Origin: Lactifluus volemus
Lineage: Eukaryota; Basidiomycota; Agaricomycetes; Russulales; Russulaceae
Assembly: GCA_022376515.1 (NCBI GenBank)
Contig: WTXI01000172.1
Span: forward strand, 1-64,000
Length of the DNA stretch: 64,000 bases
Reading direction: 5' to 3'
Shown here: in pieces, positions 34,688-46,376 of the stretch
Numbering within the stretch: the stretch's first letter is position 1
How the letters are laid out: the number at the start of each line of letters is the position of its first letter
Notes under the pieces: generated by a model
The model's database searches: none
What the model saw: only the letters and a program-made list of their open reading frames with translations
What the model was told of the DNA's origin: nothing
Program-made: the position numbers and the translations under genes

Positions 34688-37203
34688 ATGTCCGAAGCAG
34701 CTCACCCAGAACCCATCAACGGAGAGGGGATCGAAATGAGTAGGTTATCCGCCACTCCATTTTATCGTCATCATTGATCAAATCACTTTGTATGACAGGT
34801 CGCCCCCGTCTCGTTCCTCAGCCAGCGCAGAATCAATCCTCCCAAGGACAGGTCAACTTTTCAGATAGTTCTGGACCCCTCTTTCATCAGTACATTAAGA
34901 TGACAGAGGGAGAAGACGAAAAGATGACCCATCGCTGGCAAAAGGACGCAGACGGCATCCTTATCTTTGTCAGTCCATATAACTGCACTAGAGGCCAGTG
35001 GCTAACGTAAATACCGTAGACCGGCTTATTCTCGGCTGCACTCGCTGCATTCCTCACTGTTTCCGTTCAAGACCTAAAATCGAATCCACAGGATACCACT
35101 GTGTTCTATCTTGCGAACATCTATCAACTTCTCGCGGACCCAAACATATCTCGTGCATCTATCCTTGCCACTCCAGTTCAACCACCCGTCTTCTCTCCTC
35201 CGAAATCGGCAATCTTGGTCAACTCTCTCTGGTTCCTCAGTTTGGTCATCAGTCTCACATCTGCCCTACTGGCGACGATGTTACAGCAATGGGCACGTCG
35301 ATTCCTCACAATCACTCAACCGCCACTATATAGTCCACACAAGCGAGCATCGATCCGTGCATTCTTTGCTCATGGTGTCAAAAAGTTTCACCTTCCTTGG
35401 TCTGTTGAAGCGCTGCCTGCTCTGCTACACTTGTCGTTGTTTCTGTTCTTCACCGGACTGGCTATTTATCTGTTCAACATCAACCATACTGTGTTCAGTG
35501 CGGTTGTTTGGTGGGTCGGGCTTGCTGGAGGTGTATATGGATGCATCACGTTTATGCCAATCTTCTGGCACGATAGCCCCTATTATTCCCCACTTTCTTC
35601 GTCGGCCTGGCTCTTCTTAAATTTCATCTTTTCCGCAATCTGCCGAATTCGTTACCCTCAGGGCCTAACGAGGATCGTCCAAGAATCTGGCTCGAAATTG
35701 TCGACGAAGATCACCAACCATATCCTAAAATGGACTATTCAAGCTCTGGAAGAAGATAAGGAACTTGAACAGTTCTTCGAAGCCATCCCCGGCTTCTGTA
35801 GCTCCGAAGAAGTCCGAGAACGTGACCTAGAACTCTATTTCACCAAATTTGACAAACCATTGACAGGGGCGTTTTCCAATTTCTGTCACCATGCCTTGTC
35901 CTCTAGTGTTTTGTCGGAGGAAGACAAGAAAAGGCGGGTCATCATCTGCGCGAAGGCTATCGATGCAGCACAACTCTCCCGGACAACCATGTCCACCCTC
36001 GGGACCGTTTTTTATATCGGAGATGATTTGTTGCGATCGGTTGATATGTGGCAAGCTCTGACAAGTACTAGTGGTGGCCAAGTTCCTGGTTTATGTTCTC
36101 AAGGCATAATTGCTGGCGTCATTGCAAACACGTCAGAACGCGATGAGCGTTGGGAGGCTCTAGCCAAGGATCAACTTGGTGTATCAGAAGCAGTCTTTCG
36201 AAATTACCTTGCAAATGGTGACAGCGTTTTACTTGCCAACTTTATACACATCACTCGCCTACTGTTCCCGTTGTGTTTCAAGAGTCATGAAATCCTAGAT
36301 ACGGTTCTTTCCCTAGAGTGGCTAGGGGTCGTCCTGGAGTCCATTTCCGAATTCAGCATTGAAAATTCTCTTCCTGGACTGCAACACGACTTCTGTGATT
36401 TGTGGAACGAGATCACTCGAGAAGCGCGCGATCGTGAATCTTTCAACATTCCTTTTCATATTCTCCGACGTATTCGGCATCATTATATCGCTTTACATCA
36501 AGGCACCGATGCTGCCCCGACCGCCTTCGATGCTTCCACACATCATCATAGCGTTCTGTCCGACCTATTTTTTTACCCACTATGCAATATCCCGGGCCAT
36601 CATCCTCTCGCGACCACCTCCGACTCTCCCAACGCCTTGCTGAACCCTTCCACAGAGTCCGCCGTGTCATCCTTCCCCGCATCGACCGAAGATGATAACC
36701 GCGTACATTTTGTCCGAGAATCATCTCTACATGATGTTCTTCAAGCTCCCCCAACCATCGAGTCCTCCCACCGCTCTCCTCCCGACAATCTTGATATCGC
36801 TGCTACTTCACTTGACATAATAACCCAAGGTCCCACTGACAAAGGCCCTACCATCTCGTCCACTTCCAACTCAGAGTTGGACCCTCACCCCGCACTAGCA
36901 GTGTCTATATTCATCCCTCACCCATCCTTTTCCCCGCCACTTAGCAGTATTCCCGATCCGCAAACGAATGCAGGTCTCGGAGTTGTCCCTGACATACCAT
37001 CATCATCATTCTCGGGCACAGTTGCCAGTGACACTCCTCTTCCTCTCCCCTCCACATCTATCTCTCTCCCACCGCCTTTGGATATCACAGAGAAATCTCA
37101 CGAGTCGGCTCTGTCCGTCCCTGAACTAGCGACGGATTCTTCGCGTCTTCAAGCTTCCCCCGACCCAGTATCCTCCTCTGACGGCATTGACCGTCCAGCA
37201 TAG
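34688..37203 (+). CDS. DUF6535 membrane protein, copy 6 (type II, intact)
   Basis: Exons 34688-34739 (MSEAAHPEPINGEGIEM), 34799-34968 and 35020-37203 give 801 residues. The first donor is GTAGGT and the second GTCAGT. Intron positions are the same as in type I genes, but the first exon is unrelated, and residues up to the NFSDSSGP motif differ. Membrane segments are near residues 75-93, 143-165, 206-227 and 232-256. A deletion relative to sister copies removes about a dozen residues after the fourth segment (RIRYPQGLTRIVQ), leaving the frame intact. It is the only type II gene on the plus strand. Its 3' flank returns to the type I unit pattern, so it looks like a replacement of promoter and first exon. 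Confidence 0.88.
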
Positions 37204-37980
37204 AGCCGTGTAGTCTCTGGTGAGGCTCATATTGAATATTTATACTGGTGGGTTCTTTCTCTTTTGAGATCCATGTCAACGTCGATTCTGACTGCTCTTG
37301 CCAAGTCAATGTGCACACTGTTCCCTGGAGTCGGTACCGTGTTGAAAACCAGTACGCTTGACTCAGATTCCTTCCTTCGAGCCATTACTTGTTTCTCAGG
37401 CACGCTATCTTGCAATGTCCGCCTTGTATACGTTTCATTTTCCTGTACGATATTCGCCGCTCGCCAGGTCTTAATCCTTCGTTTCGTACCTCTTTTATGT
37501 CTTTAATTTCACGTAGTCGAGATGTGGTATGTATAGCGCTCAGCGCCCAGGGGTTTTGGTTTCGAGAAATACTCAGCGCTTGTATTGTACGTAGTTCTGT
37601 CGTGGCTGGATTGGATATAACATCGTGCCATCTGTCGTTCTTTAATAGATGGCGCCCGCGCGGATAGCGGTATATGGTGCATGTTAAGAGTGATTGACTG
37701 TGGCGAGGGGTCAGTGCGCCACAACTTGAACAACAATTGGAAGACGGGGACACTTGGGACACTGCCAAACCGGGGTACCACTGGCGTCGCAAGGTGGCAC
37801 ATTTCGAGAAATAGGCAAGTGACTCATGTTCTAGAAACAGGCAGAGAGGAACAGAATGAAATGAGTAGTTTCTAAAAAGGAATTTTCTACGAGGAGGAAG
37901 GAACATTGGATGTGATTCCATACTCGAGTGCGATATCATCGCTGGGTATCAGCCGTGGATAATACTGAGCTTAGTCAGCC
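37204..37980 (+). other. 3' flank of copy 6
   Basis: Non-coding, of the same kind as the flanks of copies 1-4. No gene is supported. Confidence 0.5.
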
Positions 37981-38740
37981 ACCAGCACGACTCGGACCAG
38001 GCGGCATCCCAAGAAGTTTCACTGGCACTGCCAAAGACTCGGAGCTCTTGTCTTTTATCTTCAGTAAAATTCATGCTCATTGCGACTTCGAGCTTTTCTC
38101 CAGCAAGTCTTTCAGGTGGTTCTTGTAGGGTTTCATCTTTGTCGACTGAAGAACGGGAGTAGGTCAATCACGCTGGCGCAATTATGAAAAGGGATGAACT
38201 CTAGGAAATTTGGATGTGAGGCGTGGAGTTCCGTTGTCTTTTTGTAAAAGCTTGAGGTTGTCGGATGATGACGTAGTACTCTCATCAGGGCTACATGAAG
38301 AAGGGGATTCCTTGTTGGTACATGACCCAGCAGGAGATTGCTTGAGTTCGCGGTCGACAACTATAGTTGAGAAATACTCTCTGTGACACGGGGGGAGGGC
38401 AGATCGAGTTGTCATAAATACTACTGGGAGGAAGGAGTGGTCGGAGTATGTTTTATTCAGACACGCTTTTCACCCCGAAGGTTCAAGGTCACAAAAGTAA
38501 AAGTCATAGCGCACAAGGTACCATAATCTGGAAAGGCCTCGTCATTCCCCTTTGATCTGAGACAAGATCTCGGCCGTCTTGAACGTGATGATATGCAAGA
38601 GTCAGCAAGACAGAAAGAGGACATGGTCATCGAAAGACAGCAAGGTCGAAGATTACTGCACCATAAGAACCATGAGATCTGGGCAGAGGATAACCAGATT
38701 GTGTAATTTATCAATAAACAGACGAATAGTTAGTTCAAAT
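37981..38740 (-). pseudogene. Divergent unrecognised gene remnant, sixth copy
   Basis: Nearly identical to 13131-13890 in all blocks, and again lacks the terminal block found only at 2975-3200. Confidence 0.4.
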
Positions 38741-38915
38741 GTCCTCGCACTGTAGGGTGGCCCCAAAGCGTATAACTGAAGAAGCGCTCGAGCGCTGCTG
38801 CGCGTGTACGGCAACGGATTACATAAGCGCCGTGCTCCAGCCCGGTTCGGTGCGAGAGAGAGAGCGTCAATACCAACAACTCTATCTCTATTCTTGACAA
38901 CAAACTTGTGCGCTC

Positions 38916-39163
38916 ATGAGTGACGAACACGAGGAATACATCGCCGTTCTCAAGCATCATATGATTACGTTCCCCAATCCGAAGATGAAATCGAAATCAA
39001 GGAGGATCAACTACTTTTACTCGTCGAGAAAACCGATGACTAGTACGTTCATCCCTTGTGTAGCTCGGGTACATCGCTGACATTTCATAGTTGGTGGAAA
39101 GTTAAACCAATGGTTGTTTCGGACATTCAGGGTGGCCTCGTTCCATCTGCGTATGTTGAATCG
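38916..39163 (+). pseudogene. SLA1: SLA1 5' fragment 6 (one-base deletion)
   Basis: One base is missing at CTCAAGCATC (CTCAAGGCATC in fragment 1), shifting the frame at codon 12. The intron donor GAGTGCG also reads TAGTACG, while the acceptor CATAG is kept. Confidence 0.8.
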
Positions 39164-40000
39164 GTGAGTGCTTGTTGGACTATGGCCACATGGACTCGTC
39201 GAGGAATGCGTGCCAAGTAATAAGTGCCTGGTGTTCCGCCCTGTGCTGATATTTCTTATTTTGCATAGTCAATGTGTGAGGTGAAATGCTGAAATCGGCT
39301 CAATATCGTGCCCAAAACGTTGTCGACCATTGGGCAGCGACGCCTACTGCGCGAGCCTGCCCCACATAAGGCACTGGCACACCGTACGAGGATCAGCGCT
39401 CAGCCTTTGCGCGGAGCGACACAACCTATATCCTTCGGCTCTTTCTTATGAGTCTAGCATGGTCCCAGCGGTGTTGCACAATTGGGCGTCTAATATCGCA
39501 CGAGTACTGGGAATATGAGAAAGTGCTGAGATGGACTCGAACGGGAGGGGATTAATGAGAGAATGCCACTGCGACGCCCTCATGATGGAAGATCGCACGC
39601 AGGCATCACGATATGGATGACAATTATCGGACAGGGAAAGCCACAAGAATGGCTGGACCTGGAAAAAGTAGAAGAGAGGAAGCCTATACAGCGGGCAGAG
39701 TGTTAGCACCCTTTCCGTCGATTTCATTGTCGGGAATGGAAAGAGCAGATACAGTATGACATATCTTTGCAACTATGCAAAGTCTTCTTGCTTTTGAATC
39801 TGCATTTATGTAGCATATTCATCATTCAGCCACGTATACTACGATGGCCCCAAGGCACGCGTCCTGCCACCGCGGTACTTGACCTTACGTAACTGTACTT
39901 GTATTTTCGTCGCTTCACCTCGATTTACGCTCTGTTCCTCCTGACGTCCCGACCTGCTACCCCGGAAGCTACCAACAGAGAGAATCTACCTCAACAGAAA
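39164..40000 (+). promoter_or_regulatory. SLA1 intron remnant plus type I promoter of truncated copy 7
   Basis: Nearly identical to 14305-15141, so this unit and unit 3 are recent duplicates. TTACGTAA is at 39885-39892, 116 bp before the ATG. Confidence 0.5.
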
Positions 40001-40748
40001 ATGGACAATAGTATGTTATACGTTAGCCTAAGTTATCATCATCAAGTTCATCCGCCCTATCAGCCAGCCCTCAGGCTCGGACAGAGCAAGGTCAATCCTC
40101 GCAGGGACAGGCCATCTTTTCAGATAGCTCAGGGCCCCTCTTCCATATGTACGTTAAGATGACAGAGGGAGAGGACGAAAAGATGTCCCATCGCTGGCAA
40201 AAGGATGCAGACGGCATCCTTATCTTCGTGAGCCCATATATCAACACTGCACTAGAGCCCAGTGACTAAAGTGAATATCGTAGACCGGCTTATTCTCGGC
40301 TGCACTCGCTGCATTGCTCACTGTTTCCGTTCAAGACCTAAAATCGAATCCACAGGATACCACTGCGTTCTATCTCGCAAACATCTATCAACTTCTCGCC
40401 GACCCAAACATGTCTCGTGCATCGATCCTTGCCACTCCAGTTCAACTACCCGACTTCTCTCCTCCGAAATCAGCAGTCTTGGTCAACTCTCTCTGGTCCC
40501 TCAGTTTGGTCATCAGTCTCACATCTGCGCTACTGGCGACGATGTTACAGCAATGGGCACGTCGATTCCTCACAATCACTCAACCGCCACTATACAGTCC
40601 ACACAAGCGAGCATCAATACGTGCATTCTTTGCTAACGGTGTCGAAAGGTTTCACCTTCCTTGGTCTGTTGAAGCGCTGCCCGCTCTGCTGCCTGTCATC
40701 CCTCGCCCTGCTGCTCCCGCTGTCCCTAATCCTTACTCCAGCGTTTGA
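40001..40748 (+). pseudogene. DUF6535 copy 7 (type I, truncated at a rearrangement)
   Basis: Exons 40001-40010, 40064-40227 and 40284 onward match copy 3 almost base for base up to about 40690. There, at the start of the third membrane segment (VEALPALL), the sequence turns into unrelated DNA that adds about 17 codons (PVIPRPAAPAVPNPYSSV) before a stop. The sequence right of the break matches, in part, intergenic DNA near 53640-53790 and 49690-49800. This is thus the junction between the plus-strand and minus-strand parts of the cluster. Confidence 0.85.
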
Positions 40749-41824
40749 TGATGCCACGGAATTTCCACGTCATCCAGCTTGATCAATCTACTCACGACTT
40801 GGCAAATTCTGACTGAACCACTGTAGCTAATGGGGAAAAGGTTTCTGATCCAAGTTTTGCCTCGTATCATCGACCTTACTGTATGTCATTCCTTCGCAAA
40901 CACGTCTCCATCTAAGACTATTAATCTATCTGGAACTTCCTAGGATTCCTGGTCGTCCTAGTGGCCGACTGACTCAGTGTCGATATATCCATGGCTGATT
41001 CCCAGCGAGATCGTACTCGAGTGTGGCATCACATCTAATGTCCCTTCCATCCCGTAGAAATGGACATTCGTTTTTAGAAACTACACCTTTTCAATCTGTT
41101 CCTATCCGCCTGTTTCTCGAACATGAGTCGCTTGTCTATTTCTCGAAATGTGTTATCTTGCGACGCCGGTGGTGCCCTCCGTTGAGCAGCGTCCCAACTT
41201 CCGAGTCGTCCTCACGAACACATCCTACTGCTCTCAAAAACGCTTGAGCCGAACTACCCGCTCCTTGCCACTCGGTGCTTTGATACTGCTTGACAGTACC
41301 TTGATATGAACAAAAACGGTCCGCAAGTCTCCCGAGTTGTCGTTCAAGTTGTGCATGCACTGACCCCTCGCCACAGTCAATCACTCTTACCATGCATCAT
41401 ACACCGTTGTCCGCGCGGGCGCAATCTATTAATGAACGACCGACGGCACGCTGTTATATCCAACTCGGGGGGGAGCCACGGCCGAACTACGTACAACACA
41501 AGAGTGGTGAGTATTTGGAGGCACGGAACGAAAGATCGAGACATGGCGAGCGGCGAATATGGTGCAGTAAAATGAAACATGTACAGGAAGGCGGACGTCG
41601 GGAGATAGCGAGAAAAAAAGGGACGGCTTGAAGGAAGGAAATCTGAGCCGAGCGAGAATGCTGTTGATGAGCCGCGCTCCGACTCTAGAATACCGTATGC
41701 CACGTTGACAGCAGTCAGAATCAACGGTTACATGGCTCTGAGAGATAAAAAAACCACCGGTATAAAATATACATACGGTCATGACTATCACGACGGAACC
41801 TTGCCAGAGACTGTAACGACATTT
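40749..41824 (-). other. 3' flank of copy 8 next to the inversion junction
   Basis: Read on the minus strand, this is the DUF6535 3' flank; the CCGCGCGGGCGC and ATGCATCATACACCG blocks are reverse complements of plus-array flank sequence. No gene is supported. Confidence 0.5.
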
Positions 41825-44800
41825 TCAACTCTGCTCTGGATGGTCAATGCCGTCAGAGGAGGGTACTGTGTCGGCGGAAACTGGAAGGCGCGAAACGTCC
41901 GTCGCTAGGTCAGGGACGGACATAGCCGACTCGCAAGATTGCTCTGTGATATCCAGGGGCGGTGGGAGAGAAATAGACGTCGCGAGCGTGGAGGCGAGAG
42001 GAAGAGGAGTGTCGCTTGCAACTGGGCCCGAGACTAATGATAATGGAATGTCAGGGACAGCTCTGAAATCTGCGTTGGATTGAGGATCGGGAATATTGCT
42101 ACTAGTGGACGGTAGGGAAAAGGATGGGTGAGGGATGGATATAGACACTGCCGGGGCGAGTTGAGGGTACGACTCTGAGTTGGAAGTAGGCGAGATGATA
42201 GGAGGTGTGTCAGTGGGACCTTGAGTTATTAGGTCAAGTGAAGTGTGACTGGTTTCAACATTGACAGGAAGGTCTGCAGGGGGTGAAGAGGTCGTTTGAG
42301 AAGGAGTAGTCGAGCTATCAGGGTGATGACCTGGGATATTGCACAGTGGGAACGACGATGACTCGTACAGATCACCGGCTTGGTCATCTGTGGAAGCATC
42401 GAAGGCAGTCGGGGCAGCATCGGTGCCTTGATGTAAAGCGATGTAAAGATTCCGAAAGGGGATAAGAAATTGATAGGGAATTGGCGAGGATTGAAAACTT
42501 GGCAGGTCTCGAGCGATTTCGTTCCATAAATCACAGAAGTCGTGCTGCAGTCCGGGAAGAGTATTTCGAATGTCGAATTTGGACACGATGTCCACGTACA
42601 TTGATAGCCATGGGTGAGATCGGTGAGAGGCGGAATCCTTGAGATATAAATGGAAGAGCGGCAGACCGATCTGGATCAAGTTGGCAAGTAAAATGCTGTC
42701 ACCATTTTCCAGGTAATTTCGAAAGATTTCTTTTGATACACCGAGTTGAACCTTGGCTAGTGCCTTCCAACGCTCATCGTGTTCAGAAACGCTTGCAATG
42801 ACGCCAGCAATTATCGCTCGAGAACATAAACCAGTAACTTGGCCACCACTAGTATTTGTCAGAGATTGCCAAATATCAACCGATCGGAACAGATCTACTC
42901 CGTCACAAAGAACAGTGTCGAGGGTATCCATGGTTGTATTGGAGAGATGTGCTGCATCGGTAGCCTTCGCGCAGATCATGAGTCGCCTTTTCTTGTCTTC
43001 CTCCGACGACAAACTAGATGACCAGGTACGGGTAAGGAATCCGTAAAATGCCTCTCCCAATTGCTTATCAAACTCGTAATCGAGTTGTAGCCCACGTGCT
43101 TGGACTACTTTGGAGCTACAGAAGCCAGGAATGGCTTCGAAGAACTGTTCAAGTTCCTTATCTTCTTCCAGAGAATGAAGCGTCCATGTTAGGATATGTT
43201 TGTTGATCTCCGCCGACAATTCCGAGCCAGTTTCTTGGACAATCTTCGTTAGGCCCCCAAAGAGTAAATGTCCTTCAAGGACAGGCCACTGGTGAGTACG
43301 AAGAAAGTAACGAATTCGGCGGATTGTAGAATAGGTGAAATTAAAAAAGAGCCACGCCGACGAAGAAAGTGGGGAATAATATGGGCTATTGTGCCAGAAG
43401 ATTGGCATAAATGTGATGCATCCGTACACACCTCCCGCAAGCACGACCCACCAAACAACCACACTGAACACAGTATGGTTAATGTTAAACAGATAAATAG
43501 CTAATCCAGTGAAGAAAAGGAACAACGACAGGTGTAGCAGAGCGGGCAGTGTTTCAACAGACCAAGGAAGGTGAAACTTTTCAACCCCATGAACAAAGTA
43601 TGAACGGATCGATGCTCGCTTATGTAGCATGGATCGTGGTGGTTGTGTGATTTTGAGGTATCGACGTGCCCATTGCTGTAACATCGTCGCCAGTAGGGCA
43701 GATGTCAGACTGATCACCAAACTGAGAAACCAGAGTGAGTTGACCAAGACGGCTGAGGTCGGAGGAGAGAAGTCGGGTGGTTGAACTTGAGTGGCAAGGA
43801 TGGATGCACGAGATATGTTTGGGTCCGCGAGGAGTTGATAGATGTTTGCAAGATAGAACACAGAGGTATCCTGTGGATTCGGTTTTAGGTCTTGAACGGA
43901 GACAGTGAGCAATGCTGCGAGTGCAGCAGAGAATAAACCGGTCTACGGTATTCACGTTGGTCACTGGGCTCTAGCGTAGAGTCGATATAAGGGCTCACAA
44001 AGATAACGATGCCGTCAGCATCCTTTTGCCAGCGATAGGACATCTTTTCGTCTTCTCCCTCTGTCATCTTGATGTACTGTTGAAAGAGGGGCCCCGAACT
44101 ATCTGAAAAGTTTTTCTGTTCTTGGGAGGATTGATTCTGCGCTGTGTTATACAAGGTAATTTGATCAATATACAGTCGAACCTACCTTAACCCATACACA
44201 AGGTAACCCATAAACTCCGAAATCCCATGGCTTTTTTGATCCACCAAGTTGGTGGGCGGGGAATTTGAGACCATAACCCATAAGTCTCTGATATCCCATA
44301 ACCCATACCCTTTTATCGAGCCTCATCAGTCAAAACCCATAGATTTTGGATCCTAAATTAGCTTAGTGCTTGGACTATATTGCCCGCCAATTGCATTTCA
44401 ACATGTGCTGTCATGGCTCGGGACCTCAGAAATAATTTTTTGCCTTTTTCTCTCTCCTTTTTGGTTGTGCCCCACCTGACATGAGTCACGTGACATCCTT
44501 AAGGCCGTCTCAACCATCGGTACATATGTGGGTGACTTGAAAAACCCAATCGCATGCAAGATAGAAGCAGTTTTGGGGTCATTCAGCAGGCAACTCTGCC
44601 TCAATGAGACCAGGACCATGAAAAGCAGTGCTGTGACTGACTTTTTCCCAAAACTATAGACTTATCCAAATTATGGGTATTGACCTACTTTAGCAATGAA
44701 TACAAAGCCTAGATATTTTTCCTGATTTTTTTGCGATTTTTCGAGTGCCTTTTCAGTTCACCCCCCCCAAACCCATAGCCTCAAATAACCCATACCTCCA

Positions 44801-44923
44801 GCCATCCACCGAACGGTATGGGATAAGACAGGTTCGACTGTAATGATAAAATGGAGTGGTGGATAACCTACTCATTTCAATCCCCTCTCTGTTGATGGGT
44901 TCTGGAGGACCTTCTTCGGACAT
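41825..44923 (-). CDS. DUF6535 membrane protein, copy 8 (type II, transposon in intron 1)
   Basis: Exons on the minus strand: 44923-44872 (MSEEGPPEPINREGIEM), 44141-43999 and 43942-41825, giving 770 residues. Intron 1 is 730 bp instead of about 58 bp because a 668-bp element sits in it. Exon 2 starts nine codons later than in copies 9 and 10, since the PRSVPQPA-coding part is deleted and a new acceptor (ATAACACAG) lies just before QNQSS; phase is kept. The tail is shorter, with no HVGES-type block, and ends in IDHPEQS. Whether the long intron is spliced efficiently is unknown. Confidence 0.8.
44173..44840. mobile_element. 668-bp pogo/Tigger-like MITE in intron 1 of copy 8
   Basis: The ends are CAGTCGAACCT...AGGTTCGACTG, flanked by TA on both sides (44171-44172 and 44841-44842). 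The inverted repeat continues imperfectly for about 27 bp into CCCATAC sequence. Copies 9 and 10 have an uninterrupted intron at the same place (GATCAATGATG), so insertion after duplication is certain. CAGT...AACCT ends with a TA target are typical of pogo/Fot1/Tigger elements of the Tc1/mariner superfamily. The interior has ACCCATA repeats near both ends and no transposase I can recognise. Confidence 0.85.
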
Positions 44924-46376
44924 CGGGACACTGGAATGAGGAATGGAGCGTAACTTGAGGTTGGGTGCATCAGTAGGTCACTATCAAGTTGACAAAACCC
45001 GGCGCAACGCCACGGAATCCGCACGGAAGCCTTTCCCACGTCATCACGTCATCTGCTCACAACTCGTTAAATGTACGAACACTCCGACCTTTCCATCTAC
45101 AGACCATCGTTCCATCTGTTTGATAGTTTTCCCAATATGACCTCTCTGGACAATCTACCATTCCAAGCTGATCCAACCCGTTCCGACCCTGTTAGAAAAA
45201 AAGTCACACGTTGACTTTCCTGGTCACGTGGTACATTTGTAAACATTCTCGTAATCGGCATCTCCCGGGACCTGGCACCCCCGTGCGTGCCAAGGCGTTT
45301 GGATGATCATGAGGTATACCATTATGTTTTCAAACACGCTTGTTAACACCGTCGATGTTGTCGTGTTTTCAAAGCCATTCGGAGTCTATGGTGTCGAACC
45401 AGCAAAGGCCGCCGAGGGCATGTTTCAATTGGCAACTGTTGCCTGCAGTGGCGGAAAAATGGCTATCTCCCTTCCCTCTGGACACTCTCTGAGCTCGTCG
45501 TTCTCACTGTGGATTCGTTCTTCTTTTTCGATGGCGTAATATGCAGTAAACGTCGATGATACGAGGCAAAAACTTGAAGTGGAAACCCTGTCTTCATTAG
45601 CTACACTGTCGTTCACTCAATATTTTGCCAGGTTGTGAGTAGGTTGATCCGATCAAGGGAGCTGGAGGGCCGGCCAGATCAAAAGGTCCATCCGTCATGC
45701 TCGTGCAAGACACAGTAAACGTTTTGACCGCAGAACCAACCAAGAGTCAAGGAAATGTTGAAAGCGAGGTAATTGAACCTAAAGACTGTAAACCTCTTTG
45801 AAACTTCCTAGAAGCCTCGTCGTCCTAGTGGCTGACACTTTTCAATCTGTTGAGTTGACATGGATAAAAGCGGGTCGCAAGTATCCCGTGTTGTCGTTGA
45901 AATTGTGCATGCGCTGACTCCTAGCCAAAGTCACTTACTCTCACCATGCATCATACACCGCTGTCCACGCGGGTACCATTTATTAATGAGCAACCGACGG
46001 CACGCTGTTATATCAAACTCGGGGGCGCAGTGATACCAAGGGCAGCCACGACCGTACTACGTACAACACAAGAGCGGTATTTATTTCTCGAAACAGAAAA
46101 CCTCTGAGAGCTAAGCCCTATTTATATAACGTCTCGTTTACTTGAACTTGAAGGCATAATGGAGCTGAGGCACGGAACGAAAGATCAAGACACGAGGGGC
46201 GAATATCGTGCAGTAAAATGAAACATGTAGAGGAAGGCGGACGATGGGATAGCAAGAAAGCAGCTACGACAGTAACATGGCTATGAAAGATAAAGAACCC
46301 ACCGGTATAAATATACAATAGGGTCATGAAAATCACGGTACAGAACCTTGCCAGAGACTGTACAACATTTTCAACT
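44924..46376 (-). promoter_or_regulatory. Type II promoter of copy 8 and 3' flank of copy 9
   Basis: The left part (to about 45700) is the copy 8 promoter, with TGGTCACGTG at 45221-45230 and TCCCGGGA at 45263-45270. A stretch at about 45330-45630 is not found in the other type II promoters and has no recognised content. The right part is 3' flank of copy 9. Confidence 0.5.

Noticed and set aside
44398..44619. Transposase fragment inside the intron element
   Set aside because: The 73-codon minus frame has no DDE or helix-turn-helix motif I can recognise.
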